Source: Pantoea cypripedii
GTDB lineage: Bacteria; Pseudomonadota; Gammaproteobacteria; Enterobacterales; Enterobacteriaceae
Reading direction: 5' to 3'
DNA length: 64,000 bases
NCBI RefSeq assembly: GCF_011395035.1
Contig: NZ_CP024768.1
Coordinates: forward strand, 4,188,267-4,252,266
Shown in pieces: positions 34,350 through 42,317 of this stretch (positions are counted from its first letter, which is position 1; each line of letters starts with the position of its first letter). The position numbers and the translations under genes were made by a program. The notes beneath the pieces were generated by a model that was given only the letters and a program-made list of their open reading frames with translations, had not been told where the DNA came from and ran no database searches.

Positions 34350-36455
34350 TTGTATCTGTTTGAAAGCCTCAATCAACTGATTGAAAAATACTTGCCTGAG
34401 GAGCAAATCAAGCGCCTCAGGCAAGCTTATCTTGTCGCACGTGATGCTCACGAGGGACAAACTCGTTCCAGCGGTGAGCCTTATATCACCCATCCTGTTG
34501 CAGTTGCCTGCATTCTGGCCGAGATGAAACTCGACCACGAAACGCTAATGGCGGCATTACTGCACGATGTTATCGAAGATACCCCCGCCACTTACCAGGA
34601 TATGGAACAGCTGTTTGGCAAAAGCGTTGCCGAGCTGGTGGAAGGCGTATCAAAACTCGATAAGCTGAAGTTCCGCGACAAGAAAGAAGCCCAGGCTGAA
34701 AACTTCCGCAAAATGATCATGGCAATGGTGCAGGATATCCGCGTCATTCTGATCAAACTGGCTGACCGCACCCACAATATGCGCACGCTCGGCGCACTGC
34801 GACCGGACAAACGCCGTCGTATTGCCCGGGAAACCCTCGAAATTTATAGCCCATTGGCCCACCGCCTCGGTATTCATCACCTGAAAACTGAGCTGGAGGA
34901 GTTGGGCTTTGAAGCGTTGCACCCGAACCGCTATCGGGTCATCAAAGAGGTGGTCAAGGCGGCGCGCGGTAACCGTAAAGAGATGATTCAGAAGATCCTT
35001 TCTGAAATCGATGGCCGTCTGCAGGAGGCGGGGATCCCCTGTCGCGTCAGTGGTCGTGAGAAACATCTCTATTCGATTTACCGCAAAATGCACCTGAAAG
35101 AGCAGCGATTTCACTCGATCATGGATATTTATGCCTTCCGCGTTATCGTGAAAGATTTAGATACCTGTTATCGCGTGCTTGGCCAGATGCACAGCCTGTA
35201 TAAACCGCGTCCTGGACGCGTTAAAGATTACATCGCCATCCCCAAGGCTAACGGTTATCAATCGTTACATACTTCAATGATTGGCCCGCACGGCGTGCCG
35301 GTTGAGGTACAAATCCGCACGGAAGATATGGATCAGATGGCGGAAATGGGGGTTGCTGCACACTGGGCCTATAAACAGGCCGGTGAAAGTGGCACCACCG
35401 CGCAGGTACGTGCTCAGCGCTGGCTGCAAAGCTTGCTGGAGCTGCAACAGAGCGCGGGAAGCTCCTTCGAATTTATTGAAAGCGTGAAATCGGATCTCTT
35501 CCCGGATGAGATCTACGTGTTCACGCCGGAAGGCCGCATTGTCGAATTACCGGCGGGTGCGACTCCGGTCGACTTTGCCTATGCCGTGCATACCGATATC
35601 GGCCATGCCTGCGTCGGCGCGCGTGTCGACCGTCAGCCTTACCCGTTGTCACAGGCGCTGACCAGCGGCCAGACTGTCGAAATCATTACTGCGCCGGGTG
35701 CTCGCCCTAATGCGGCCTGGCTCAATTTTGTCGTCAGTTCCAAAGCTCGCGCTAAGATTCGTCAGTTGCTGAAAAACCTCAAGCGTGAGGATTCAGTCAA
35801 CCTGGGTCGCCGCCTGCTCAGCCATGCGCTGGGAGGCAGCCGCAAACTGGCCGAGATTCCTGCGGAGAATATTCAGCAGGAACTGGAACGTATGAAGCTG
35901 GCCAGCTTCGATGATTTGCTGGCGGAAATTGGTCTCGGTAACGCCATGAGCGTCGTCGTGGCGAAGAATCTGCTGCAATCGGGCACCGAACCGGTCGCCA
36001 GCAGTAAACGTAAGAAGCTGCCGATTAAAGGCGCTGATGGCGTGCTGATCACCTTCGCTAAATGCTGCCGCCCGATTCCTGGTGATCCCATCGTTGCACA
36101 CATCAGCCCCGGTAAAGGGCTGGTGGTGCATCACGAATCCTGCCGCAATATTCGCGGTTACCAGAAAGAACCGGAAAAATTCATGCCGGTTGAATGGGAT
36201 AAAGTGACCGATCAGGAATTCGTCGCCGAAATTAAAGTTGATATGTTCAACCATCAGGGCGCGCTGGCCAACCTGACAGCGGCGATCAACACCGCCAGTT
36301 CCAACATTCAAAGCCTCAATACCGAAGAACGAGACGGTCGCGTGTATAGCGCCTTTATCCGCCTGACCGCGCAGGATCGCGTCCATCTGGCTAACATTAT
36401 GCGTAAAATCCGCGTAATGCCGGATGTGATTAAAGTTCACCGAAATCGTAATTAG
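34350..36455 (+). CDS. spoT: Bifunctional (p)ppGpp synthase/hydrolase SpoT
   Basis: Degrades and, more weakly, makes the alarmone (p)ppGpp in response to fatty acid, carbon and iron stress. 701 residues (E. coli 702) from a TTG start, as in E. coli; reading from TTG gives YLFESLNQLIEKYLPEEQ. Domains: HD hydrolase with HDVIEDTPATY near 72-82; synthetase region DIYAFRVIV and YKPRPGRVKDYIAIPKANGY near 255-310; TGS from about 388; ACT at the C-terminus (VEMFNHQGAL-like VDMFNHQGALANL). trmH starts 3 bases after the stop. Confidence 0.97.
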   Translation: MYLFESLNQLIEKYLPEEQIKRLRQAYLVARDAHEGQTRSSGEPYITHPVAVACILAEMKLDHETLMAALLHDVIEDTPATYQDMEQLFGKSVAELVEGVSKLDKLKFRDKKEAQAENFRKMIMAMVQDIRVILIKLADRTHNMRTLGALRPDKRRRIARETLEIYSPLAHRLGIHHLKTELEELGFEALHPNRYRVIKEVVKAARGNRKEMIQKILSEIDGRLQEAGIPCRVSGREKHLYSIYRKMHLKEQRFHSIMDIYAFRVIVKDLDTCYRVLGQMHSLYKPRPGRVKDYIAIPKANGYQSLHTSMIGPHGVPVEVQIRTEDMDQMAEMGVAAHWAYKQAGESGTTAQVRAQRWLQSLLELQQSAGSSFEFIESVKSDLFPDEIYVFTPEGRIVELPAGATPVDFAYAVHTDIGHACVGARVDRQPYPLSQALTSGQTVEIITAPGARPNAAWLNFVVSSKARAKIRQLLKNLKREDSVNLGRRLLSHALGGSRKLAEIPAENIQQELERMKLASFDDLLAEIGLGNAMSVVVAKNLLQSGTEPVASSKRKKLPIKGADGVLITFAKCCRPIPGDPIVAHISPGKGLVVHHESCRNIRGYQKEPEKFMPVEWDKVTDQEFVAEIKVDMFNHQGALANLTAAINTASSNIQSLNTEERDGRVYSAFIRLTAQDRVHLANIMRKIRVMPDVIKVHRNRN

Positions 36456-36458
36456 TGC

Positions 36459-37154
36459 ATGAACGCTCAACGTTTTGCTCGTATTCGCGAGATGCTGGCC
36501 CTGCGCCAGCACGATCTCACCGTCTGCATGGAACAGGTGCATAAGCCGCATAACGTCTCGGCGGTGATCCGTACTGCCGATGCCGTGGGTATCCATGAAG
36601 TGCATGCGGTATGGCCCAGCGTGCGTATGCGTACCATGGTGTCAGCTTCCGCAGGCAGCAATAGCTGGGTGAAGGTGAAAACTCACCGTAACATCGCCGA
36701 AGCAGTCTCCCATCTCAAAGAACAAAAAATGCAGGTGCTGGCGACCAATCTGTCAGCCAAAGCAGTCGATTTTCGTGAGATCGATTACACGCTACCCACC
36801 TGTATTCTGATGGGCCAGGAAAAAACCGGTATCACCGCAGAGGCACTGGCGCTGGCCGATCAGGACATCATCATCCCTATGGTCGGCATGGTGCAGTCGC
36901 TCAACGTGTCGGTGGCTTCAGCGTTGATTCTGTATGAAGCGCAACGCCAGCGGCAAAATGCCGGTATGTACCAGCGTACTTATAGTTTGCTGGATGAAGA
37001 GGAACAGCAGCGTTTGCTGTTTGAAGGTGGCTATCCGGTGCTGGCGCGCGTTGCAAAGCAAAAAGGTCTGCCCTATCCGCACATCAACGATGCTGGCGAA
37101 GTCGAAGCCGATGCCGGATGGTGGGCGACCATGCAAGCGACGGGTAAAAAATGA
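36459..37154 (+). CDS. trmH: tRNA (guanosine(18)-2'-O)-methyltransferase
   Basis: SAM-dependent SPOUT methyltransferase that makes Gm18 in the D-loop of tRNAs. 231 residues. Motif 1 contains NVSAVIRTADAVGIHEVHAV (residues 29-48, with the catalytic Arg), motif 2 ILMGQEKTGI and motif 3 IPMVGMVQSLNVSVASALILYE, which form the knotted SAM site. It overlaps recG by 4 bases (ATGA). Confidence 0.96.
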   Translation: MNAQRFARIREMLALRQHDLTVCMEQVHKPHNVSAVIRTADAVGIHEVHAVWPSVRMRTMVSASAGSNSWVKVKTHRNIAEAVSHLKEQKMQVLATNLSAKAVDFREIDYTLPTCILMGQEKTGITAEALALADQDIIIPMVGMVQSLNVSVASALILYEAQRQRQNAGMYQRTYSLLDEEEQQRLLFEGGYPVLARVAKQKGLPYPHINDAGEVEADAGWWATMQATGKK

Positions 37155-39229
37155 AAGGCCGTCTGCTGGATGCCATCCCGCTCAGTACCCTGGCCGGCGT
37201 CGGCGCCAGCCAGGCGGCGAAACTGGCCAAACTTGGCCTGTTCACCATCCAGGATCTGCTGCTGCACCTGCCGCTGCGTTACGAAGATCGCACCCAACTC
37301 TACCGTATTAATGACCTGCTACCGGGCATCTGGGCCACGGTGGAAGGTGAAGTGCTGCACAGTGAGATCACCTTTGGCCGCCGTCGTATGCTGGTGTGCC
37401 AAATCAGCGATGGCAGCGGTGTGCTGACCATGCGCTTCTTCAATTTTAACGCCGGAATGAAAAACAGCCTGTCGCCGGGCCGCCGTGTCACTGCTTATGG
37501 TGAAATCAAACGGGGCCAGCGTGGCGCAGAGATTATCCATCCTGAATACCGTATCCAGGGTGAGCACAGTGGCGTGGAATTACAGGAAACCCTGACGCCG
37601 GTTTATCCCACCACCGAAGGCATTCGTCAGGCGACACTGCGCAATCTGACCGACCAGGCTTTGACGTTGCTGGAAAGCTGCCCCATCGCCGAGTTGCTGC
37701 CGCCAGAACTCAGCGGCGGGTTAATCAGCCTGCCGGATGCCTTGCGCACCCTGCATCGCCCGCCGCCGGATTTGCGTCTGAGCGAGCTGGAAACGGGGCG
37801 TCATCCGGCACAACGTCGTCTGATTCTGGAAGAACTGCTGGCGCATAACCTCAGCATGCTGGCGGTGCGAGCTGGCGCACAACGCCATCACGCGTTGCCG
37901 CTGCCGGCCAATCATCAGCTGGTGGATAAACTGCTGGCCGCACTGCCCTTCTCCCCAACCGGAGCGCAGCAGAGGGTGGTGGCAGAAATTGAGCGCGATC
38001 TGGCCCACGACTTCCCGATGATGCGACTGGTGCAGGGCGATGTTGGCTCGGGTAAAACCCTGGTTGCCGCGCTTGCGGCGCTGAATGTCATCGCTTATGG
38101 CAAGCAGGTGGCGCTGATGGCCCCCACCGAGTTGCTGGCTGAGCAGCACGCCAATAACTTTCGCCAGTGGTTCGCGCCACTGGGTATTGAAGTGGGCTGG
38201 CTGGCGGGCAAGCAAAAAGGCAAGGCACGTCAGGCGCAGCAGGAGGCCATTGCCAGCGGCCAGGTGGCGATGGTGGTCGGCACTCATGCGTTGTTTCAGG
38301 AACAGGTACAGTTCAGCGGCATGGCGTTGGTGATCATTGATGAACAACACCGCTTTGGTGTGCACCAGCGTCTGGCGCTGTGGGAAAAAGGCGAGGAGCA
38401 GGGTTTTCATCCGCACCAGCTGATCATGACCGCCACCCCCATTCCACGTACCCTGGCAATGACTGCTTATGCCGATCTCGATACGTCGACCATTGACGAG
38501 CTGCCACCAGGCCGCACGCCGGTCACCACTGTCGCCATCCCGGACAGCCGTCGCAACGAGATCATTGCGCGCGTACAAAGCGCCTGCCATGAAGGCCGAC
38601 AGGCGTATTGGGTTTGTACGCTGATTGAAGAATCCGAGCTGCTGGAAGCGCAGGCCGCTGAAGCGACCTGGCAGGAGCTGAAAATTGCGCTGCCTGGGTT
38701 GCAGGTTGGTCTGGTTCATGGTCGCATGAAACCGGCTGAGAAGCAGGCGGTGATGCAGGCGTTTAAAGCCAACGAAATCCAGTTGCTGATAGCCACCACG
38801 GTGATTGAAGTCGGGGTGGATGTCCCCAATGCCAGCCTGATGATTATCGAAAACCCGGAACGCCTTGGTCTGGCGCAGCTGCACCAGCTACGCGGACGCG
38901 TCGGACGCGGTGCGATCGCCTCTCATTGTGTGCTGTTGTACAAAGCACCGCTCAGCAAAACGGCGCAGAAGCGTTTGCAGGTGCTGCGCGACAGCAACGA
39001 TGGTTTCGTTATCGCCCAGCATGATCTGGAGATTCGCGGTCCCGGCGAACTGCTCGGCACACGTCAGACCGGCAATGCCGAGTTTAAAGTGGCCGATTTA
39101 CTGCGCGATCAAAGCATGATCCCCGAAGTTCAGCGCGTGGCACGTCATATCCACCAGCATTATCCTGAGCAGGCTCAGGCGCTGATTGAACGCTGGCTGC
39201 CGGAGACCGAGCGCTACAGCAACGCTTAA
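37151..39229 (+). CDS. recG: ATP-dependent DNA helicase RecG
   Basis: Branch-migrating helicase that reverses stalled forks and processes recombination intermediates and R-loops. 692 residues. An N-terminal wedge/OB-fold domain precedes the helicase core: Walker A GDVGSGKTLVAA near 296-307, DEQH box IIDEQHRFGV near 396-405, motif III TATPIPRTL and motif VI QLRGRVGRG. The stop codon shares TTAA with the convergent MarR-type gene. Same position as in E. coli. Confidence 0.97.
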   Translation: MKGRLLDAIPLSTLAGVGASQAAKLAKLGLFTIQDLLLHLPLRYEDRTQLYRINDLLPGIWATVEGEVLHSEITFGRRRMLVCQISDGSGVLTMRFFNFNAGMKNSLSPGRRVTAYGEIKRGQRGAEIIHPEYRIQGEHSGVELQETLTPVYPTTEGIRQATLRNLTDQALTLLESCPIAELLPPELSGGLISLPDALRTLHRPPPDLRLSELETGRHPAQRRLILEELLAHNLSMLAVRAGAQRHHALPLPANHQLVDKLLAALPFSPTGAQQRVVAEIERDLAHDFPMMRLVQGDVGSGKTLVAALAALNVIAYGKQVALMAPTELLAEQHANNFRQWFAPLGIEVGWLAGKQKGKARQAQQEAIASGQVAMVVGTHALFQEQVQFSGMALVIIDEQHRFGVHQRLALWEKGEEQGFHPHQLIMTATPIPRTLAMTAYADLDTSTIDELPPGRTPVTTVAIPDSRRNEIIARVQSACHEGRQAYWVCTLIEESELLEAQAAEATWQELKIALPGLQVGLVHGRMKPAEKQAVMQAFKANEIQLLIATTVIEVGVDVPNASLMIIENPERLGLAQLHQLRGRVGRGAIASHCVLLYKAPLSKTAQKRLQVLRDSNDGFVIAQHDLEIRGPGELLGTRQTGNAEFKVADLLRDQSMIPEVQRVARHIHQHYPEQAQALIERWLPETERYSNA

Positions 39230-39711
39230 CCCGCATTTTTGCCACGATCCAGCGTGGTGAAATCGGCGACAAACTTACCCAACAGTCGCGCCAGTTCAGC
39301 GCGTTCATTGTCCTGCCACGCCTGAAACACCTCGCCGTAAATTTTCGCACGCGCCGCATCGATTTTATCGGTCATCGCTTTCCCTGCCGCCGTGATAGCC
39401 GCTTCATTCACACGCTTGTCCCTGGCGCTTTTCTGCCGCTGTGCCAGCCCGATCTCCTCAAGTTTCGCCACCTGACGACTTACCGTGGTGTAGTCACGGC
39501 CAACCCGGTCAGCCAGTTCAACCACACCTATCGGACCAAAGCGACCAATCTGCACCAGTAACGGGAACAACGCCCTATCCAGCTGAATATTGGATTCTTT
39601 TATCAGTAACTCATCGCGTTGCGGGCGATTGAAGGTGCCAACAATTGTCAGCAGCGCGTTGTGCAGATCATCGAAGGCTGCAATATTATGTGTATTTTGC
39701 ACACTTTCCAT
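39226..39711 (-). CDS. MarR family transcriptional regulator
   Basis: 161-residue winged-helix repressor. The recognition region is GVVELADRVGRDYTTVSRQVAKLEEIGL (ends GVVELADRVG and KLEEIGLAQR), followed by the wing QRQKSARDKRVNEAAI. MarR proteins bind as dimers to palindromes and release DNA when a phenolic or oxidising ligand binds or a cysteine is oxidised; no cysteine is present here, so ligand control is more likely. It is divergent from an oxidoreductase gene, with two matching operators, one inside its own first codons. Confidence 0.88.
   Translation of the reverse strand: MESVQNTHNIAAFDDLHNALLTIVGTFNRPQRDELLIKESNIQLDRALFPLLVQIGRFGPIGVVELADRVGRDYTTVSRQVAKLEEIGLAQRQKSARDKRVNEAAITAAGKAMTDKIDAARAKIYGEVFQAWQDNERAELARLLGKFVADFTTLDRGKNAG
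39688..39704 (-). promoter_or_regulatory. Putative MarR operator, copy 1
   Basis: On the minus strand this reads GTGTGCAAAATACACAT, matching the copy at 39738-39754 in 16 of 17 positions in inverted orientation. It lies inside the first codons of the regulator gene. A bound dimer here could block transcription elongation or initiation (autoregulation). Confidence 0.65.
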
Positions 39712-39739
39712 TGACGCTATCCCGAGGCAAGCTTATTGT
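39711..39739 (+). promoter_or_regulatory. Probable promoter of the oxidoreductase gene
   Basis: TTGACG (39711-39716) and TATTGT (39734-39739) are separated by 17 bases on the plus strand. Operator copy 2 begins inside the -10 element, so repressor binding would directly occlude RNA polymerase. Confidence 0.6.
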
Positions 39740-39754
39740 GTGCATAATACACAT
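39738..39754 (+). promoter_or_regulatory. Putative MarR operator, copy 2
   Basis: GTGTGCATAATACACAT, an imperfect palindrome with GTGT/ACAC arms. Its centre is 50 bases from copy 1, roughly five helical turns. It overlaps the proposed plus-strand -10 and a possible minus-strand -10 (TATTAT), so one dimer could control both divergent genes. Confidence 0.7.
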
Positions 39755-39781
39755 ATATCCCGATTAACTGAAGGTGAAAAC

Positions 39782-40717
39782 ATGAAAGCAGCGATCGTTT
39801 CTGCGGCGGGTGAACTGCCGGTGTACGGTGATTTCCCTGAACCTCAGGCTGATGAAAACCAGGTTGTGGTGACGGTCAAAGCCGCAGCCATCAGCCAGCT
39901 GGCCAAATCGCGGGCCGCAGGGACGCACTACAGCTCAGCGATGCAGTACCCGTTTATCACCGGCATTGATGGCACCGGCTACCTCAGCAATGGTGACCCG
40001 GTGTATTTCCTTGCGTTTAATGCCCCCTGGGGCAGCATGGCGGAGAGAACTCAGGTGTCGGCCGAGAGTATCGTGCCGCTACCAGAGACCCTGGACCCGG
40101 TGCTGGCCGCTGCACTTGCCAACCCCGGAATGTCTTCCTGGGCCGCCTTAACGCGCCGGGCGCAGCTTGCGCAAGGCGAAACGGTGCTGATCAACGGTGC
40201 AACAGGGACCTCAGGTGGACTGGCGGTGCGCATCGCCCGCCATTTGGGAGCCGGGAAAATCATCGCCACCGGGCGCAATCGCGAAGCGCTGGAGCAGCTG
40301 CGCGCCCAGGGGGCGGATATCACCCTGACGCTGGATTCATTGCCGACAGCGCTGCCAGCGCTGATGGCGGAAGGCATCGATGTGGTGCTGGATTATCTCT
40401 GGGGCCAGAGCGCGCTCGATATCATGCAGGCGGCCGTCGCCGGTGGTGAGAAGGTGGTGCGTTTTGTGCAGATTGGTTCGCTGAGCGGTCAGGAGATCCC
40501 ACTGCATAGTAAATTACTGCGTTCATCAGGGCTGACTCTGATGGGGAGCGGCCTTGGCAGTGTGTCCCACTCAGAACTGGTGGCCTGTATCGGTGAGTTG
40601 CTGACCGCAGCTGCGCAGAGCGATTTCTCCATTCCCTTCCAGATGCGTCCGTTGAGTGAAGTGCACGACGCATGGCGTGAAGATGACAGCCGCTGCCGCA
40701 CGGTATTTACCCTCTGA
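39782..40717 (+). CDS. Quinone oxidoreductase-like MDR family protein
   Basis: 311-residue zinc-independent medium-chain dehydrogenase/reductase. The N-terminal GroES-like domain starts MKAAIVSAAGELPVYGDFPEP; the NADPH Rossmann motif is INGATGTSGGLAVRIARHLGA near 138-158 (AxGxxG type). Zinc-ligand cysteines and histidines are absent. Such enzymes reduce quinones or unsaturated carbonyls. Divergent from and probably repressed by the adjacent MarR regulator, which suggests an inducible detoxification role (inference). The start chosen is the ATG with AAGGTGAAA upstream. Confidence 0.85.
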   Translation: MKAAIVSAAGELPVYGDFPEPQADENQVVVTVKAAAISQLAKSRAAGTHYSSAMQYPFITGIDGTGYLSNGDPVYFLAFNAPWGSMAERTQVSAESIVPLPETLDPVLAAALANPGMSSWAALTRRAQLAQGETVLINGATGTSGGLAVRIARHLGAGKIIATGRNREALEQLRAQGADITLTLDSLPTALPALMAEGIDVVLDYLWGQSALDIMQAAVAGGEKVVRFVQIGSLSGQEIPLHSKLLRSSGLTLMGSGLGSVSHSELVACIGELLTAAAQSDFSIPFQMRPLSEVHDAWREDDSRCRTVFTL

Positions 40718-40740
40718 CGATCGGGAAGTGAAAAGGGGTT

Positions 40741-40756
40741 TTGCAAACGTTTGCTT
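40741..40756. promoter_or_regulatory. PurR box upstream of xanP
   Basis: TTGCAAACGTTTGCTT contains the perfect palindrome GCAAACGTTTGC (40743-40754), the core of the PurR consensus ACGCAAACGTTTGCGT. It overlaps a plausible -35 (TTGCTT, 40751-40756) that is 16 bases from TAAAAT (40773-40778), so PurR with hypoxanthine or guanine should repress xanP. Confidence 0.85.
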
Positions 40757-40809
40757 TCATTCGGCATCGGTTTAAAATTGCCCCTTTGTTGTGATTGAGA
40801 ACGTCCACC

Positions 40810-42198
40810 ATGTCCGTCAATACCGCTGAGTCCCGCCAGCCTGCCAGTGCCGCAACCGCGGCAAAAAGTGAACTGATTTATCGTCTTGAAGACCGTCCAC
40901 CGCTACCGCAAACGCTGTTTGCTGCCTGTCAGCATCTGCTGGCGATGTTTGTGGCGGTGATTACCCCGGCATTACTGATCTGCCAGGCGCTGGGTTTGCC
41001 CGCGCAGGATACGCAGCACATTATCAGCATGTCGCTGTTCGCCTCGGGTGTGGCGTCTGTGCTGCAAATTAAAACCTGGGGGCCAGTCGGATCGGGCCTG
41101 CTGTCGATTCAGGGTACCAGTTTTAACTTTGTGACCCCGCTGATTATGGGTGGCATGGCGCTGAAAAATGGCGGAGCCGATGTGCCCACCATGATGGCCG
41201 CACTGTTCGGTACCCTGATGGTGGCCTCCTGTACCGAGATGGTGCTGTCGCGCGTGCTGCATCTGGCGCGCCGCATTATCACGCCTTTGGTATCGGGCAT
41301 TGTGGTGATGATCATCGGCCTGTCGCTGATTCAGGTCGGATTAACGTCTATCGGCGGTGGCTTTGCGGCGATGAACGACCATAGTTTTGGCGCGCCGAAA
41401 AATCTGCTGCTGGCCGGTGCGGTACTGCTGGTGATCATACTGCTGAATCGCCAGCGTAATCCGTATCTGCGCGTCGCCTCACTGGTGATTGCCATGGCGG
41501 TGGGCTATCTGCTGGCGTGGGCGCTGGGGATGCTGCCGGAAAATACCACCCCGACCAATCAGGCGCTGGTTTCGGTACCCTCTCCGCTTTATTACGGTCT
41601 CGGCTTTGACTGGAATCTGCTGATTCCGTTAATGCTGGTATTTATGGTGACCTCACTGGAAACCATAGGTGATATCACCGCCACGTCCGATGTTTCTGAA
41701 CAACCGGTGAGCGGCCCGCTGTACATGAAACGCCTGAAAGGGGGTGTGCTGGCGAATGGCCTCAACTCTTTTGTATCGGCATTGTTCAATACGTTTCCAA
41801 ACTCCTGCTTTGGCCAGAACAACGGCGTGATCCAGCTGACCGGCGTAGCCAGCCGCTATGTCGGTTTTGTGGTCGCACTGATGTTGATTGTGCTCGGCCT
41901 GTTTCCGGCAGTCAGTGGCTTTGTACAACACATCCCCGAGCCGGTGCTGGGCGGCGCGACCATTGTAATGTTTGGTACAATTGCCGCATCCGGTGTACGC
42001 ATCGTTTCTCGCGAACCGCTAAATCGTCGCGCCATTATGATTATCGCGCTGTCACTGGCGGTGGGCCTGGGCGTTTCACAGCAGCCACTGATTCTGCAGT
42101 TCGCACCAGACTGGCTGAAAACCCTGCTTTCCTCGGGTATTGCTGCGGGTGGTATCACCGCTATCGTGCTTAACCTTATCTTCCCACAGGAAAAGTAA
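40810..42198 (+). CDS. xanP: Xanthine permease XanP
   Basis: Proton-coupled xanthine importer of the NCS2/NAT family, inner membrane. 462 residues (E. coli 463) from MSVNTAESRQ. About 14 transmembrane segments; signature regions QHLLAMFVAVITPALL, SIQGTSFNFV, the substrate-site TSLETIGDITATSDVS and the NAT motif QNNGVIQLTGVASR. It lies two genes from recG; E. coli has gltS between recG and xanP instead. A hairpin follows the stop. Confidence 0.93.
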   Translation: MSVNTAESRQPASAATAAKSELIYRLEDRPPLPQTLFAACQHLLAMFVAVITPALLICQALGLPAQDTQHIISMSLFASGVASVLQIKTWGPVGSGLLSIQGTSFNFVTPLIMGGMALKNGGADVPTMMAALFGTLMVASCTEMVLSRVLHLARRIITPLVSGIVVMIIGLSLIQVGLTSIGGGFAAMNDHSFGAPKNLLLAGAVLLVIILLNRQRNPYLRVASLVIAMAVGYLLAWALGMLPENTTPTNQALVSVPSPLYYGLGFDWNLLIPLMLVFMVTSLETIGDITATSDVSEQPVSGPLYMKRLKGGVLANGLNSFVSALFNTFPNSCFGQNNGVIQLTGVASRYVGFVVALMLIVLGLFPAVSGFVQHIPEPVLGGATIVMFGTIAASGVRIVSREPLNRRAIMIIALSLAVGLGVSQQPLILQFAPDWLKTLLSSGIAAGGITAIVLNLIFPQEK

Positions 42199-42205
42199 TC
42201 TTCCG

Positions 42206-42223
42206 GGCAGGCTGATGCCTGCC
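42206..42223 (+). terminator. Hairpin after xanP
   Basis: 7-bp stem GGCAGGC/GCCTGCC with a TGAT loop, 7 bases after the stop. The following tail is only partly T-rich, so termination may be weak. Confidence 0.5.
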
Positions 42224-42317
42224 TGATATTTATCCGCTTTTACATCCAGGCTGTTGAGCTGCAACGGTAATTCAGGCATAACAGCATCTTACCGGATAAA
42301 AGATCGGGATGGATGCG

